Source: Apium graveolens (Eukaryota > Streptophyta > Magnoliopsida > Apiales > Apiaceae). Taken from it: a stretch of DNA of 64,000 nt. A model generated the notes under the pieces. That model ran no database searches, was not told the DNA's origin, and saw only the letters and a list, made by a program, of their open reading frames with translations. The translations under genes were made by a program, and so were the position numbers. The stretch covers positions 20,843,262 through 20,907,261 of the forward strand of contig NC_133652.1 of the NCBI RefSeq assembly GCF_009905375.1, read 5' to 3'. Shown one piece after another: positions 34,005-45,020 of this stretch. The first letter of the stretch is position 1; the number at the start of each line of letters is the position of its first letter.

Positions 34005-34588
34005 TGTTAGGTCACACATACTGTAGAAGGGGGTTGAATACATTGTATAGCACAATCAAATCAAATTCAAAGAACACAAGTAACAAAAAATAAACTTTAT
34101 TAAACTCTGTTACAATGTAGAACTGTCCTCTCTCAGTGATGAATAAAATATCACGAGAGCTGCTAGGGTTACAATGAATAATATTCTCGATAATGATAAC
34201 ACTTATAGTGTAAACCCTATGTCTGTGTTTATATATTACACAGTTACAAAATAATCGCTAATTGATATGGAATATAATTCTGCTTCCTAAAATATATCAA
34301 CCAGTTATCTTTTCTTCCAAGTATTCTATTCTTTCATGCATATCTCTTCTTGCGTTTGTCTTGATCTTCTTTCCTTTCAATCAACTGCCTTCCTTATCTG
34401 AAAGTTTCCTTTAAGTCCTGATATTATCTCCTGATAAATATCTCCTGAACCTTAAGTACTGATAACTTAAGTTCTGACTTCAGTATAAGTGCTGATTTCC
34501 AGTTAAGTACTGATTTGTCCTGTTTAAGTAAGATCTGAAAACTAAACACAAATCATATTAGACATGACATTATCAAATATATCTAACA
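34005..34588 (-). repeat. 5' LTR of element A
   Basis: 584 bp; pairs with 21455-22053. On the minus strand it contains TATATAAACAC as promoter-like TATA (plus strand about 34228-34238) and ends in the pyrimidine run before CTACAGT..GTGACCTAACA. Confidence 0.93.
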
Positions 34589-34671
34589 TATTTGATTTCT
34601 GAATTTAGATAGTTTTGACATCATCAATTGGAACTTGTACATATTTTCATAATGCATAAGTTGGGGGAGAT

Positions 34672-35181
34672 TGTTAGATATAATTGATGATATCAGAACA
34701 AAAACTATCAGGAATTCTTATCAGGATTTAATATCAGTATTTACTGAAGAGTGGCGTCATCAGTACTTATATCAGTACTTGATGATCAGCAGTTGATGTC
34801 ATCAGGATTTGTCACTTCAGTAGATATTCGAGGAGGAAAAGGAAAACAGAAATTCAAGGCGATGAAAGACTTTATCTCAGAAGCAATCATACATGGATAT
34901 GTAATAGATTTCTTTATTGTAATCTAATAGGATTCCTTATTGATTGTGTAACTGTGCACTATATAAGCATATATTAGGTTTATACTTTATGTGTTGTGTA
35001 CATTGATATATCATTCGCATAACCTAATAGCTCTTAAGGATAATTGTTCATCCTTTGAGAGAGTACTTTTGTAATCAGTTTTTATCTGTTAATATAAAAA
35101 CTGTTGATTATGTTAAAGCTTTATCGAATTGTTTGCATAAACCGTATTCACCCCCCTCTACAGTTGATTACGGACCTAACA
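34672..35181 (+). repeat. 3' LTR of element B
   Basis: Preceded by PPT TTGGGGGAGAT (34661-34671). Starts TGTTAGATATAATTGATGAT and ends TACGGACCTAACA. It has a TATA (ACTATATAAGC, 34959-34969) and the same 'cacccccctctacagt' tail as A and C but is otherwise well diverged, so B is an older or different subfamily. Confidence 0.85.
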
Positions 35182-35486
35182 GTTACAGTTTTATAAAAAA
35201 ATAATAATTTGAAAATGGCATTTTCCATGTTTATTCATGGTGGCGGTACCTAGCAAGAATCGTTATACAACAAACACATTTTCTGCCATTAGATTAAACA
35301 GTTGACAATCAGTAGAAATAAAAAATTTAACTTGCCATGGATGGTGCCGCACTCAATTTATGCGGTAAGCATTATTGCCTCACATTTTATGGGCAACGAT
35401 TTATTATTTATTTTTATCCTGAATGTATACTACTTAATCTAATGATATATAATGTATTTCCTAAGTACATATGAAGTGTTACTTTA

Positions 35487-36065
35487 GGGCAATTTCAAGA
35501 GTGACCAAGGTTTTTGGCCTAAATCTTGACCTAAATTTGAATGGAGAGTAATCTCTATTTCAATAGTTCGGTCTAAATTTTGGTCCAAATTCATATATCA
35601 ATATTTTATTCTTTCAATTGTTTAAATATTATTATTTTAAAGTTTTTATACTAATTCACATACCTATTAATTCTATTGAACCCCAAATGAATAAGGTATC
35701 ATATTAATATAAAACTTAATATATTTATTAAATTAGAAAAACATTACATTTAAACAAAAAAAGAAAAATTAGTATTACTTTCACTTAACTAAAAGAAAAA
35801 TAACAAATATTAAAAATTATTATAAAACTACTCAATAAATATATAAAAACACCAAATCAATAAACTAACAAATATATGAAACATAAAAGGTTAAAATTTT
35901 ATTAATAAAAAGATTTAGACCGTTGAATAGTGGCGGCCTAAATTTAGACATGCACTATTTACTATTTAGTGGTCAAAATTTGGACCGGGTAATATGCCAC
36001 TGCTGGGTAGATTTGGACCAAAACAAGTCTAAATTTAGGCTAATAGGCCACTCTTGGAGATGGCC
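35487..36065. mobile_element. Inverted-repeat MITE-like element
   Basis: The left side reads GGGCAATTTCAAGAGTG. The reverse complement of the right side reads GGCCATCTCCAAGAGTG. Inside, 'ggcctaaat.t.gac' and 'ggtccaaat' recur in opposite orientations on both sides. The core is AT-rich. The 'CATCTCCAAGAG' wording is frequent in plant MITEs. The TSD is not clear, so the superfamily is left open. Confidence 0.55.
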
Positions 36066-36499
36066 ATGTGAAGTTTTTGCGAAGGATCGCGACCATAACT
36101 TTAAAAAATGATTTCATCAATTTCATTTTTAAAATTCGATTAATTGTTAGGAAGCATCTTGCTATTAACTTGTTTGTTTTTCATCACTGAAGGTTTATCA
36201 GTTCAAATTAAGATGATTCTCAAAGTTGAACGTTGTATCCTTTTTCGTTGTGTTATTTTTTTTATCATAAAATTTTCGTTGTGTTGTATCGTTTTGAGAT
36301 ATTTTTCGTAGTTGACTGATTAAATTGATTCTTTTCTCATTTTAGGGAGATGATAAAACTTGGGTATTACGTTAAATAATCAAGATTTAATAATTAATAA
36401 ATATTAGAAATTTGGACTATGTCAAAATGTGGCATAACACTTACGTGCCTAAAATAATGTTCCAAAGGCAAGCCTATTTTTGTAGAATCATGAGAGGAA

Positions 36500-36965
36500 T
36501 GTGGTAGTATGTAACTAATGTTGCAAATGTGCATGATCTAAAGCCGGATCCTGATGATGATTTAAATCTCAAAGTATTAAAGCTTCGATACCTGTTCGAA
36601 GATGATTCACTGTTGGTAAGTGAGCCTTCCTGTACCGCTTCTACACTTCATCGTTCAGAATAAATGAAGTCATCAGTCAAAACAAGCTCGTGCGAGTAGT
36701 GGTTGTAGATATCATGTTTAGTGATGAGACTGTTTGCATGTAAAATTTGTTAAAAAATTTCCACTAGTCATCTCCTTATTCTTTTGTTTTGTTTTGTTTT
36801 ATACCGGTTTGCTAGAAGAAATTTTGTTTCAAATACATTTTTGCACTTTATTTCAGGTTTTCCAGTTATCTTGAACTGGCTCTAAAAGTGTCACAACTCG
36901 GATATATATTGAGCAATAGGAAAAGGACTCTTTGAAGATTGGAAGAGATTCTCAAGAAGCTCTTG
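36500..36965 (+). pseudogene. Possible gene remnant, unrecognised
   Basis: One frame reads YVTNVANVHDLKPDPDDD then LNLKVLKLRYLFEDDSLL and meets TTG|GTAAGT at 36617, a good splice donor. After 'tttatttcag' at 36848-36857, another stretch reads SSYLELALKVSQLGYIL. This looks like two exons of a decayed gene, with a TAG just upstream of the first. I do not recognise the protein. It could be chance. Confidence 0.22.
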
Positions 36966-37279
36966 ATCATCTGGTTAATCTTTTGACCTTCATCTTCTTT
37001 GACTCTCCACAGTAACAGTGGAATAACTGGATACATTAATCACATGTTAAGCTGGCCGCTTGGTCTTGATGCTAACAAATATGCATGAGTTTAGTGTCCG
37101 ATATGTCCCATATGTCATCACATCACCATAGTTAAGGACTAGTGGCTTTTGTAACAGTAATCAATATCTAAAACCAGACGAGATCCAATCATGCAATATC
37201 CCCTCCAAGGTTTTATTTTTGTCTGAGTCATAACTTTCAGCCTCTGAGTTTTAATTATTCGAATAATTTAATTTCAAAT

Positions 37280-37325
37280 TGATTGCTTTAGGGATATAAT
37301 ACGAACATAAAATTTTATTACAATC
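37280..37325 (-). repeat. Remnant of element D 3' LTR
   Basis: Minus strand GATTGTAATAAAATTTTATG...CCCTAAAGCAATCA matches the last ~46 bp of the 134-bp 5' LTR. The LTR start and the PPT were lost in the deletion that fused RNase H to this remnant. Confidence 0.75.
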
Positions 37326-38145
37326 TTGTTGTGGATTTACGATCCTCGGGATCACCAGCCCAATCAGCATCGATATAAGCACACAACTCTAAAGATGAGT
37401 TAGAAGGAAACAAAAGACTCTCAAACTGAGTCCCACGAAGATACCTGAGAATACGAGAACTGTATCCCAATGTACGGTAGTAGGAAAAGTGACAAATTGA
37501 CTAATTATATGAACATCATATGCAATATCCGGACGAGTAACAGTGAGATAAACAAGACTACCAACAATCGTGCAATATAAAGTAGGATCTGCTAAGGGAA
37601 GACCATAAGATGGAGAATATCTGACTTTCATTTCTAAAGGAGTTACCACAATCTTGTTATCAGTAAGATGTGGACGTCAAGAAAATCAACAATGTACTTA
37701 GATTGACACAAAAGATACCCCTTTGGTGAGCTATCAACTTCAATTCCCAAAAATTAACGGAGCAAACCCAAATTTTTCATTGTAAAATAATGTGCTAACT
37801 CACGTTTCAATGACTCAATATCATCACAATCATCACCAGTAATAATCATATCATCAACATCTAAAGAAAATATGATACGATCAGTACTCGTAATTCGTAC
37901 AAAAAGAGCAGAATCATGATTACTAGGACGAAAACCAAGTGAATAAAGTACAGAAGAAAACTTCTCAAACCAACAACGAGATGATTGACGAAGACCATAA
38001 ATAGATTTACGAAGTCTACATACAAAACCTGTTTAATGCGGAAGACCGGGAGGAGGTGTCATATAAACTTCATCGTGAAGATTACCATGCAAGAATGCAT
38101 TCTTAACATCCATCTGAAATATTTTCCACTTCCGAATAGAAGCCA
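37326..38145 (-). pseudogene. Element D reverse transcriptase (C-terminal part) and RNase H start
   Basis: On the minus strand, in shifting frames: YGLRQSSRCWFEKFSS, FSLDVDDMIITGDD (catalytic block VDD preceded by Asp where Tyr is usual), FLGIEVDSSPKGYLLCQSKY, then VGSLVYLTVTRPDIAYDVH and CAYIDADWAGDPEDRKST, the first RNase H block, where homology stops at the LTR remnant. The N-terminal RT is on the other side of element E at 43574-43760. Frameshifts and the deletion abolish function. Confidence 0.8.
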
Positions 38146-39352
38146 TGATATAGTATATAATTATATATATTTTAAAAGATTTTATTCTCAAATTTGTAAT
38201 ATTATATCATTAATTGGATATTATTAATTAGAGTTTAATGTTTTATTACAGGAAATAGAGAATTCCCAACTTTAGATGAAATTGGGCTTATTTGGACTTG
38301 AATTATAAGCAAATTCGGATTTCAAGGGTTGCATGCACATACAACACAGTTTGGGCCCTAACTCGAGTTCTAAAAATCAGAATTGGGCGATCTTACAACC
38401 CATGTGAAGCTAACAGAATTATCTACGGTTTAGAAGTGGTTCAACATCAAGAATCCAACTGGAGAAGCCCAGAATTAGGCTTAAAAATAGACTCCAAATT
38501 TTACAATCAGAATCCCATTTATTTTGGGAAAGGCATTAAAACTCTTTATTATATTAGGTTTTAAAAATATTGTATACAGAAAGCGAAGAACGTAATATAG
38601 TATAGAATAAATTTAATCGTATTCTAGAGAGAAGGGACAGAAGCAGCTTGATAGGGAGATTGGAAGAAGGAGTGAATGAATTCATTTAGATTTTTAAAGG
38701 AACTTTAAAGTTGTGATCTTTATACATCGATTCTTAATATATTTTATTTATCTTATCATGAATAACTAATTCCTTTATCCAAGAATTGGGTAGTATTCAT
38801 TGACTTAATATGTTTGTTTGATTGTATTGTGATTTTCTTATTATTGTTAATCTGTCATTGAGCGCTTTATACAATTAGAGGAGTAACTAACTTCTAATTG
38901 AATCTTTAGGACTTATAACGAATCGGAAGAAGATTTTTAATTCTAGTACATGATATGATAGACACAATTTAAGTATTAGATGGAGAGTGAGAATTGTGAA
39001 ACTTATAATCCTTGGCTTTTAATGGTCTATAATTGCACTTTGTATGACCATGGGAGTGACGTTCAATGGATACTTGTAGGCACTATAATCTACCTTTAAA
39101 AAGAATTTTATAAACATAAGAAAGATTTTCTAACAAGAGACACAAATTAGACATTCATGATAACTATTGAAGAAACTTGATTCTTGGATTGTTTTCTCTC
39201 ACACTTATTATATTGTTTTATTTATTTATTAGATTAAATTAGTAGATAGTTAAACACCCATGCAATTATTCTCTACACTTCTGAACTATAAGAGATAAAA
39301 GATTTGAAATTGGTATTGATATTAGTCCTTCCCTGTGAACGATACTCTAACA
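38146..39352 (+). repeat. 5' LTR of element E
   Basis: 1,207 bp, highly similar to 42365-43568. The open frame at 38292-38564 lies inside this repeat and is not a gene. Confidence 0.85.
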
Positions 39353-39367
39353 ATATACTTCAACAAA

Positions 39368-39386
39368 TTGGCGCCGCTGTCGGGGA
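39368..39386 (+). other. Primer-binding site of element E
   Basis: TTGGCGCCGCTGTCGGGGA, 15 bp after the 5' LTR. This wording is typical of Ty3/gypsy elements of the Athila/Tat side. Confidence 0.75.
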
Positions 39387-39536
39387 AGACAGCAATATTG
39401 ATTTTGAGTTAATTATTTTTTGTAGTTTAGATTTTATCTTTGTATAGAATTTTTTTTCCTTATTTTTATTTTTCTTTTATGCGTCTACAAGTTTCCTTGG
39501 AGCAGACAACGTAAAGCTTTGAGTTAGGGAGACGAC

Positions 39537-40115
39537 ATGGATAACGATTTTGGCTGGAGTAACGCTCAAGATTTCATCAGCAATCAAGCTTTTAATTCTA
39601 TTCAGGATTTTAATCTGTATCAGGTGAACTCGTTCGATTGTTACAACTCATATTATGCTCCATGCCCTTCTAGCACATATTTTTCATATTCTTTTGATAA
39701 TCAATACCATGATAATTCATATGTATACAATGGTGTTGATGAGAGTTTGAGTCATTATAATCCTTTTTTACTTTCTTTGAGACTTCCTAAATACTTTGAT
39801 GACTCAAATTTTGAGATTGCTAATAAAGGTGATATTCCATGTGAAGTAGAATCAATAGGTTGGTACGAGGAGAATGCTAAAAGGAATATGTTTATAATGA
39901 AAGTTCAACTTGTGATGCATGATGGTTGTCTTCAAGTTCCTCCTTGTGTCAATATTCCAATGATTCATGATTCTTATTTAGCAATTGATGACAATTTTGT
40001 GTTTGATGAGACTACTTGTTTAGTTGATTATAGTCACATGTGTGTTAACGATAATTTGGATGTAACTAAAATTCTACCAAATTTAGAGAATGTTGCTGAG
40101 CTTAGTAAATTGTAG
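39537..40115 (+). CDS. Unknown 192-aa protein of element E
   Basis: The ORF starts MDNDFGWSNAQDFISNQAF at the first ATG after the PBS (about 150 bp). The first 85 residues are rich in Asn, Asp, Ser, Tyr and Phe, like a low-complexity or prion-like segment. Residues 85-190 are more ordered: FDDSNFEIANKGDIPCEVES, WYEENAKRNMFIMKVQLVMH and QVPPCVNIPMIHDSYLAIDD. No zinc knuckle, protease or RT motif is present. It occupies the place of gag in an otherwise coding-poor element. I do not recognise a family with a known function; related proteins may exist in other LARDs, but I cannot check. The frame is intact. Confidence 0.55.
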   Translation: MDNDFGWSNAQDFISNQAFNSIQDFNLYQVNSFDCYNSYYAPCPSSTYFSYSFDNQYHDNSYVYNGVDESLSHYNPFLLSLRLPKYFDDSNFEIANKGDIPCEVESIGWYEENAKRNMFIMKVQLVMHDGCLQVPPCVNIPMIHDSYLAIDDNFVFDETTCLVDYSHMCVNDNLDVTKILPNLENVAELSKL

Positions 40116-42364
40116 ACGAGGTAAAAACTGATGATTTCCAATTATAATAGAGGATTAATTTAAGATTGATGAAATTGAAAGTCTTGCTTATGAATATAAA
40201 GATCCAATTTGGGAGGAGTTTATGAGTCGTACTTATGATGATTATTCTGACGACTTTTCCAGCTATTTCACTTTTTCGAGGTCTCATAAGCTACTGTGAT
40301 CCATACAAATTCTCCTACATGTTTATGGATCTAAGATATATTTGCACATCATAATCTTAATACAAATTCGTATATATATGCATTTATTTGTTTTTTCACC
40401 ACATTGATACTGCTAGTTGTATGTACATGTCAAGATAATGACATTAAAGAACCGCTGCTTGAGAGGCAACCCAAGTTTATAGTATTCTTTAGATTTTGTT
40501 TTTGTTTTTTTACTCCCACATGTTTCTTTGATGTGTTTGTTTGAAGTGATTCAGGTGTTAAGAATGATTTTGGATAAGAGGAGAAATAGCATGATCACGC
40601 AGGATGTTCAACATGGTTCTGCAGCATAAACAATACCCTCAACTTGTTTTTTATAATTTGGCATGATCATGCAACCTTATGGATTGACCATGCAGCTGGA
40701 CAAAAAACACACGACTTGTTTTTAAGGGTTTAGCATGGTCACGCATCCCATTGGCATGATCACGCACTAGATTGGCATGCTCGTGCAGTTGATTATCATG
40801 CTCATACAACATAACTACATCAACAAAATAAGCACTACGAGTTTGCATAGCTTCAATTGAGCTAGTCATGGAGAAAATCACTTTATGCTTATGCATAGGG
40901 GAGTTTTTTTTATATTATAGAATTATTAGTTTAGCGTGTCATGAAGACATTGACTTATTTAACTGTGGGGATGTGTTTTCAGTAGTTGTATTATATATAT
41001 AACAAAACAAAAAAATCATATAGATTGCATTATATCATATAGTTACATATATATTAGTTACATTGCATTGTATTGCATATCATATCATGATCTCATATTA
41101 GTAGTAGTCCAAGTTGGTGACCTGTGATGATACTATATGTACCTTATTGTTGACTAAGTCTTGCTATGATCACATGCTAAAGATGTTACATGCATAGTGT
41201 CACTAGTCCAGAGCTTATTTCTTAACACACTATTATTATGCTCTTGAATTGAAATTTAGATATGCTTGTTTCTTGAGGGGTAGCCACTTGTTAATGATTA
41301 TAATTTTGAATATTCCCTTTTGAGCTTAGTACATAAACACTTAAGTTTGAGGGGAGCAGTGGGTTGTCCATGTCTTTAAAAAACAACAACAAAAGATAAA
41401 TGTATGATAGTAGTAATAAATTACACGCAAAAAAGAAGAAAAAAGTGGTATACTTGACTAGGTTGGGCTCATTAATACTCGCGTAATTAAGTCTGAGGGG
41501 ACTTTGTGCCTAGTAACCTAAAGCCTTTTATGGTTTGGGATTGCCGACCCAACACTCGCTACATGGGTATTAGTGCATAAATCTTTAGGGATCTCGACCA
41601 TTGCACAGTTAAATAAATCATTTAATATATATGTCTATAATATGGTTGGCAAAGTCTGATGGAGCTCGTAACTCACTTACACTGCGGAGCCACCCAACCT
41701 TAGACCGAGCTTGTGAAATCTTATGGTGGTCGTAACTCACTTAAACTGAGGAGTCATCCAACCTTAGACCGAGCATTATAAAAACCATATGCGTATGTAA
41801 TAGTAGTGTTGTAGAAATAAAGAAAACATGGAAATCCCTTGTTAAACTTGAGCGATGGATAGTGCTAAGTAACGAAGTATTTAAGATCTATTCTATTACT
41901 CAACTTGGGACTATTAACTCACATGACTTGTCATGTTGAAACTTGTGTGTCTTTGTTCTTGGTTCATTATAGAGTGTTTTGTTAAGCTTAGCACACACGC
42001 ACACTCTGTACTTGTGTTAGCTATATGGTGATATTGTATGTGAGCTTGTTATGTCTAGAATTGGTGTATGAGATGAGGGTTATATCTAAATTGGCATAAA
42101 CTATGATATTTAAGATCTTTTATATTGTCAATTATTTAGGTGCATTCATGTAGTTGTATATTGCATGGGTTAGATGGATTCTGCAGGTACATTCACTATA
42201 GGCCCTCACGAGACCTTACTCGTCCACTAGGGCTACCTTGGGGTTTAAAGAGCTTGTTGCATATGCCAAATGCAACCGTGATCACCTAACAAAAGTAGTA
42301 ACAATTAATAGTATAATATCTTAATTAGCACGAGGACGTGCAAAATACTAAGTGTAGGGATATT
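40116..42364 (+). other. Non-coding interior of element E
   Basis: No coding signal is supported. It includes short motif repeats around 40640-40830 ('gcatgatcacgca', 'gcatggtcacgca') and the 64-bp tandem repeat at 41647-41774, and ends with a purine-rich stretch (aagtgtagggatatt) before the 3' LTR. Confidence 0.6.
41647..41774 (+). repeat. 64-bp tandem repeat in element E
   Basis: Two adjacent units end in the same 'caaccttagaccgagc' (41695-41710 and 41759-41774). Each contains TCGTAACTCACTTA.ACTG followed by .GGAG.CA. The second unit is diverged. This core resembles a block in the SIRE elements A and C. Confidence 0.75.
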
Positions 42365-43568
42365 TGATAGTGTATATATTTATATATATTTTAAATTTAT
42401 CCTCAAATTTATAATATTATATCATTAATAGGATATTATTAAATAGAGTTTACTATTTTATTATAGAAAATAAAGAATTCTCAACTTTAGATGTAATCGG
42501 GCTTATTTGGACTTGAATTATAAGCAAATTCGGATTTCAAGGGTTGCATGCACATACAACACAATTTGGGCCCTAACTCGAGTTCTATAAATCAGAATTG
42601 GTTGATTTTACAACCCATGCGAAGCTAACAGAATTATCTACGGTTTAGAAGCGGTCCAACATCAAGAATCCAATTGGAGAATCCCAGAATCGGGCTTAGA
42701 AAATAGACTCCGAATTTTACAATCAGAATCCAATTTATTTTGGGAAAGGCATTAAAACTCTTTATTATATTAGGTTTTAAAAATATTGTATACAAAAAAC
42801 GAAGAACGTAATATAGTATAGAATAAAGTTAGCCGTATTCTAGAGAGAAGGGATAGAAGCACCTTGAGAGGGAGATTGGAAGAAGGAGTGAAGAGATTCA
42901 TCCATATTTTCAAAGGAACTTTGAAGTTATATTCTTTATACATCAATTCTTAAACTCATGGTTTGCGTTCTTAATATATATTTTATTTATCTTATCATGA
43001 GTAACTAATTCCTTTATCCAAGAGTTGGGTAATATTCATTGGTTAATATGTTTGTTTGATTGTATTATGATTTTCTTGTTATTGTTAATCTGTCATTGAG
43101 CGCTTTATACAATTAGAGGAGTATGTAACTTCTAATTGAATCTTTAGGATTTATAACGAATCGGGAGAAGAGTTGTAATTCTAGTACATGATATGATAGA
43201 CACAATTTAAGTATTATATGGGGAGACTGATAGGAGAATTGTGAAACTTATAATCGTTGGCTTTCAATGGATACTTGTAGGCACTATAATCTACATTGGG
43301 AGAGAATTTTATAAACATAAGAAAGATTGTTTTTAGCTAACAAGAGACACAAATTAGACATTCATGATAACCATTGAAGAACCCTGATTCTTGGATTGTT
43401 TTCTCTCACACTTATTATATAGTTTTATTTGTTTATTAGATTAAACTAGTATATAGTTAAACACCCATGAAATTATTCTCTACACTTATGAAATGTAAGA
43501 GATAAAAGACTTGGAATTGGTATTGACTATATAGTTACATGGGTGTTCAATCAAACGATACTCTAAAA
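42365..43568 (+). repeat. 3' LTR of element E
   Basis: 1,204 bp; pairs with 38146-39352. It has local differences, including a replaced stretch just before 43561 and TAACA changed to TAAAA at the end. Confidence 0.85.
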
Positions 43569-43573
43569 AACCA

Positions 43574-44200
43574 CTGCAATCAAAGTACGAACAATCGTCA
43601 TCTTTGTAATAGGAGCAAAAGTCTCTTCATAGTTCAAGCCATACTCTAGAAAGTAACCTTTAGCAACAAATCGAGCCTTATGACGCTCAACAGATCCATC
43701 CAATTTTGTCTTAATTTTATATATCCAATGACAACCAATTGCATGTTTTCTTGGCGACAATGAGACTAAATCCCGTGTATGAGTTTGATGTAAATCAGTA
43801 AGTTCCTCGGTAATAGCATTCTATCATAGATGATCATGAACAACCTCCCTATATGATCCAGGCTCAGAAAAATGGTGAACAAAAGTAACGAATGAAGCAA
43901 AAGATGGAGAATAAGATGAATAAGCAAAAGCAGGCAGTTGGGTGGACTTACGTATGCGAGTAGACTACCGAACTGGTGGATGAGTCGAAATTTTGGTAGA
44001 CGATTGAGTGGGAGGAGAATCTGAAATATCTGTTGATGATTGACTGGTTGTAGAAGCCAGTGAAGACTTCGGAGTCTGAGATGTAGATGTAGAAGTCGGT
44101 GGAGATGTGAGAGTTTGAGATGTAGATGCGTCCAGAACTGAAGTATTAGAATTTGTGGTTGAAGCATCCTCAATGTTCGTGTCAAAAGGATCAATATGAA
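43574..44200 (-). pseudogene. Element D linker and N-terminal reverse transcriptase
   Basis: Minus strand 43760-43563 encodes the RT lead-in AIGCHWIYKIKTKLDGSVER, then KARFVAKGYFLEYGLNYEET and the start of TIVRTLIAVV, where element E interrupts. Before it (44200-43766), in a shifted frame, is the usual copia linker with RRSTRIRKSTQLP. The two RT halves would join at TSD agcca/aacca. Confidence 0.8.
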
Positions 44201-45020
44201 TAAACTCTTCTTGTTTCATATGATGCGAACTAGCGGGAACATAGAAAAATGAAATATGCTCCAAAAAGTAAATATGCCGAGAAACATACAATTTTCCACT
44301 AACCGGGTTAAAACATCGATATCCTTTCTAGGTAATACCATAGCCCAAAAACACACATAAAGCAAAATTAGGAGGCAATTTACTACGCTCAACCTGAGGT
44401 TTAAGAACAAATCAGTTACAACCAAAGACACGTAACGAAACATAATCAAGCACTTCTTCATATAATTTCTCAAAAGGTGACAAACCAGAATTTTGAGCAG
44501 TAGAAATTCGGTTAATCACATAAACAGCAGTAAGAAGTGCTTCACCCCAAAATACACTTGGAATATCACCCGACAACAAAAATGAGCGAGTTGTTTCAAT
44601 AAAATGATGATGTTTTCTTTTAGCAACACCGTTCTGTTGAGGAGTGTCAGTACACGAGGTTTGTCGTATAGTCCCATCAAAAGCAAGCAAGCGATAAAAA
44701 GTGTCAAAGCTGTATTCACCTCCAAATCACAACGAAAACATTTAATGACAACTTTATGTTTAGTTTTTATACAAGCCCTAAAATCTTTAAAAATATCCAA
44801 AAAATTAGATCTACGCTTCATAAGATAAATCCACGTATAACCAGTGAAAACATCTAATAATTGAAACATAATATCTAGATCCTCCTTTTGTGGGCATATG
44901 GGAAGGTACCCACACATCAGAATGCACAATATCAAATGAATCAAGAGAATACGCAACACTCTTATGAAAAGGTAAAACATTAAATTTTGCTAATTTACAA
45001 CCGCTACAGTCAGAAATATC
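44201..45020 (-). pseudogene. Element D integrase
   Basis: Minus strand, in shifting frames: a zinc-binding tail (CSGCKLAKF), the first catalytic Asp in DIVHSDVWVPS, a disturbed second-Asp region (RCDLEVNTALT), then TPQQNGVAKRKHHHF. In active copia integrases the last motif is GVAERKH; here Glu is Lys (GAA to AAA), removing the third catalytic residue. The C-terminal block (SPFEKLYEEVLDYVSLRVFG) follows. Inactive. Confidence 0.8.

Larger units (their letters stand above)
21455..34588 (-). mobile_element. SIRE/Maximus-like Ty1/copia element A, complete structure, 13.1 kb
   Basis: LTRs at 34005-34588 (5') and 21455-22053 (3') begin TGTTAGATATATTT and end ACCTAACA on the minus strand. The flanking TSD is TATTT at 21450-21454 and 34589-34593. 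The PBS for initiator tRNA-Met and the PPT are present. Order on the minus strand is gag, protease, integrase, RT, RNase H, ~1.4 kb non-coding, 89-aa ORF, large accessory gene. Integrase precedes RT, so it is Ty1/copia. Multiple stops and shifts make it non-autonomous. It is inserted into element B in opposite orientation. Confidence 0.93.
16481..35181 (+). mobile_element. SIRE/Maximus-like Ty1/copia element B, 5'-truncated, interrupted by element A
   Basis: Only the 3' third remains: a small ORF (16745-17158), a degraded accessory gene (18544-21414), a PPT (34661-34671) and the 3' LTR (34672-35181). The block 21455-34588 is a foreign insertion (element A) with its own TSD. Homology to A and C is visible at protein level in the accessory regions. 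No gag, pol or 5' LTR of B is in the window. The left border is approximate. Confidence 0.75.
35182..37279. other. Spacer with one MITE-like repeat and possible exon remnants
   Basis: Apart from the inverted-repeat element at 35487-36065, I see only a weak gene-like stretch at 36500-36965. The remainder is AT-rich without features. Confidence 0.45.
38146..43568 (+). mobile_element. LARD-like LTR element E without polymerase, 5.4 kb
   Basis: Two ~1.2-kb LTRs (38146-39352, 42365-43568) start TGATA and end CTCTAACA (decayed to CTCTAAAA on the right). The target in D is duplicated as agcca (38141-38145) and aacca (43569-43573). A TTGGCGCCGCTGTCGGGGA primer-binding site at 39368-39386 is the type used by Ty3/gypsy elements. 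The 3-kb interior encodes one unknown ORF and no gag or pol motifs, so it must depend on another element. Confidence 0.85.

Noticed and set aside
38292..38564. 90-codon frame in element E
   Set aside because: Inside the 5' LTR; the 3' LTR copy does not keep the frame.
41640..41780. CRISPR-like array
   Set aside because: Only two diverged 64-bp tandem units in a plant retroelement; no spacer pattern and wrong kind of genome.
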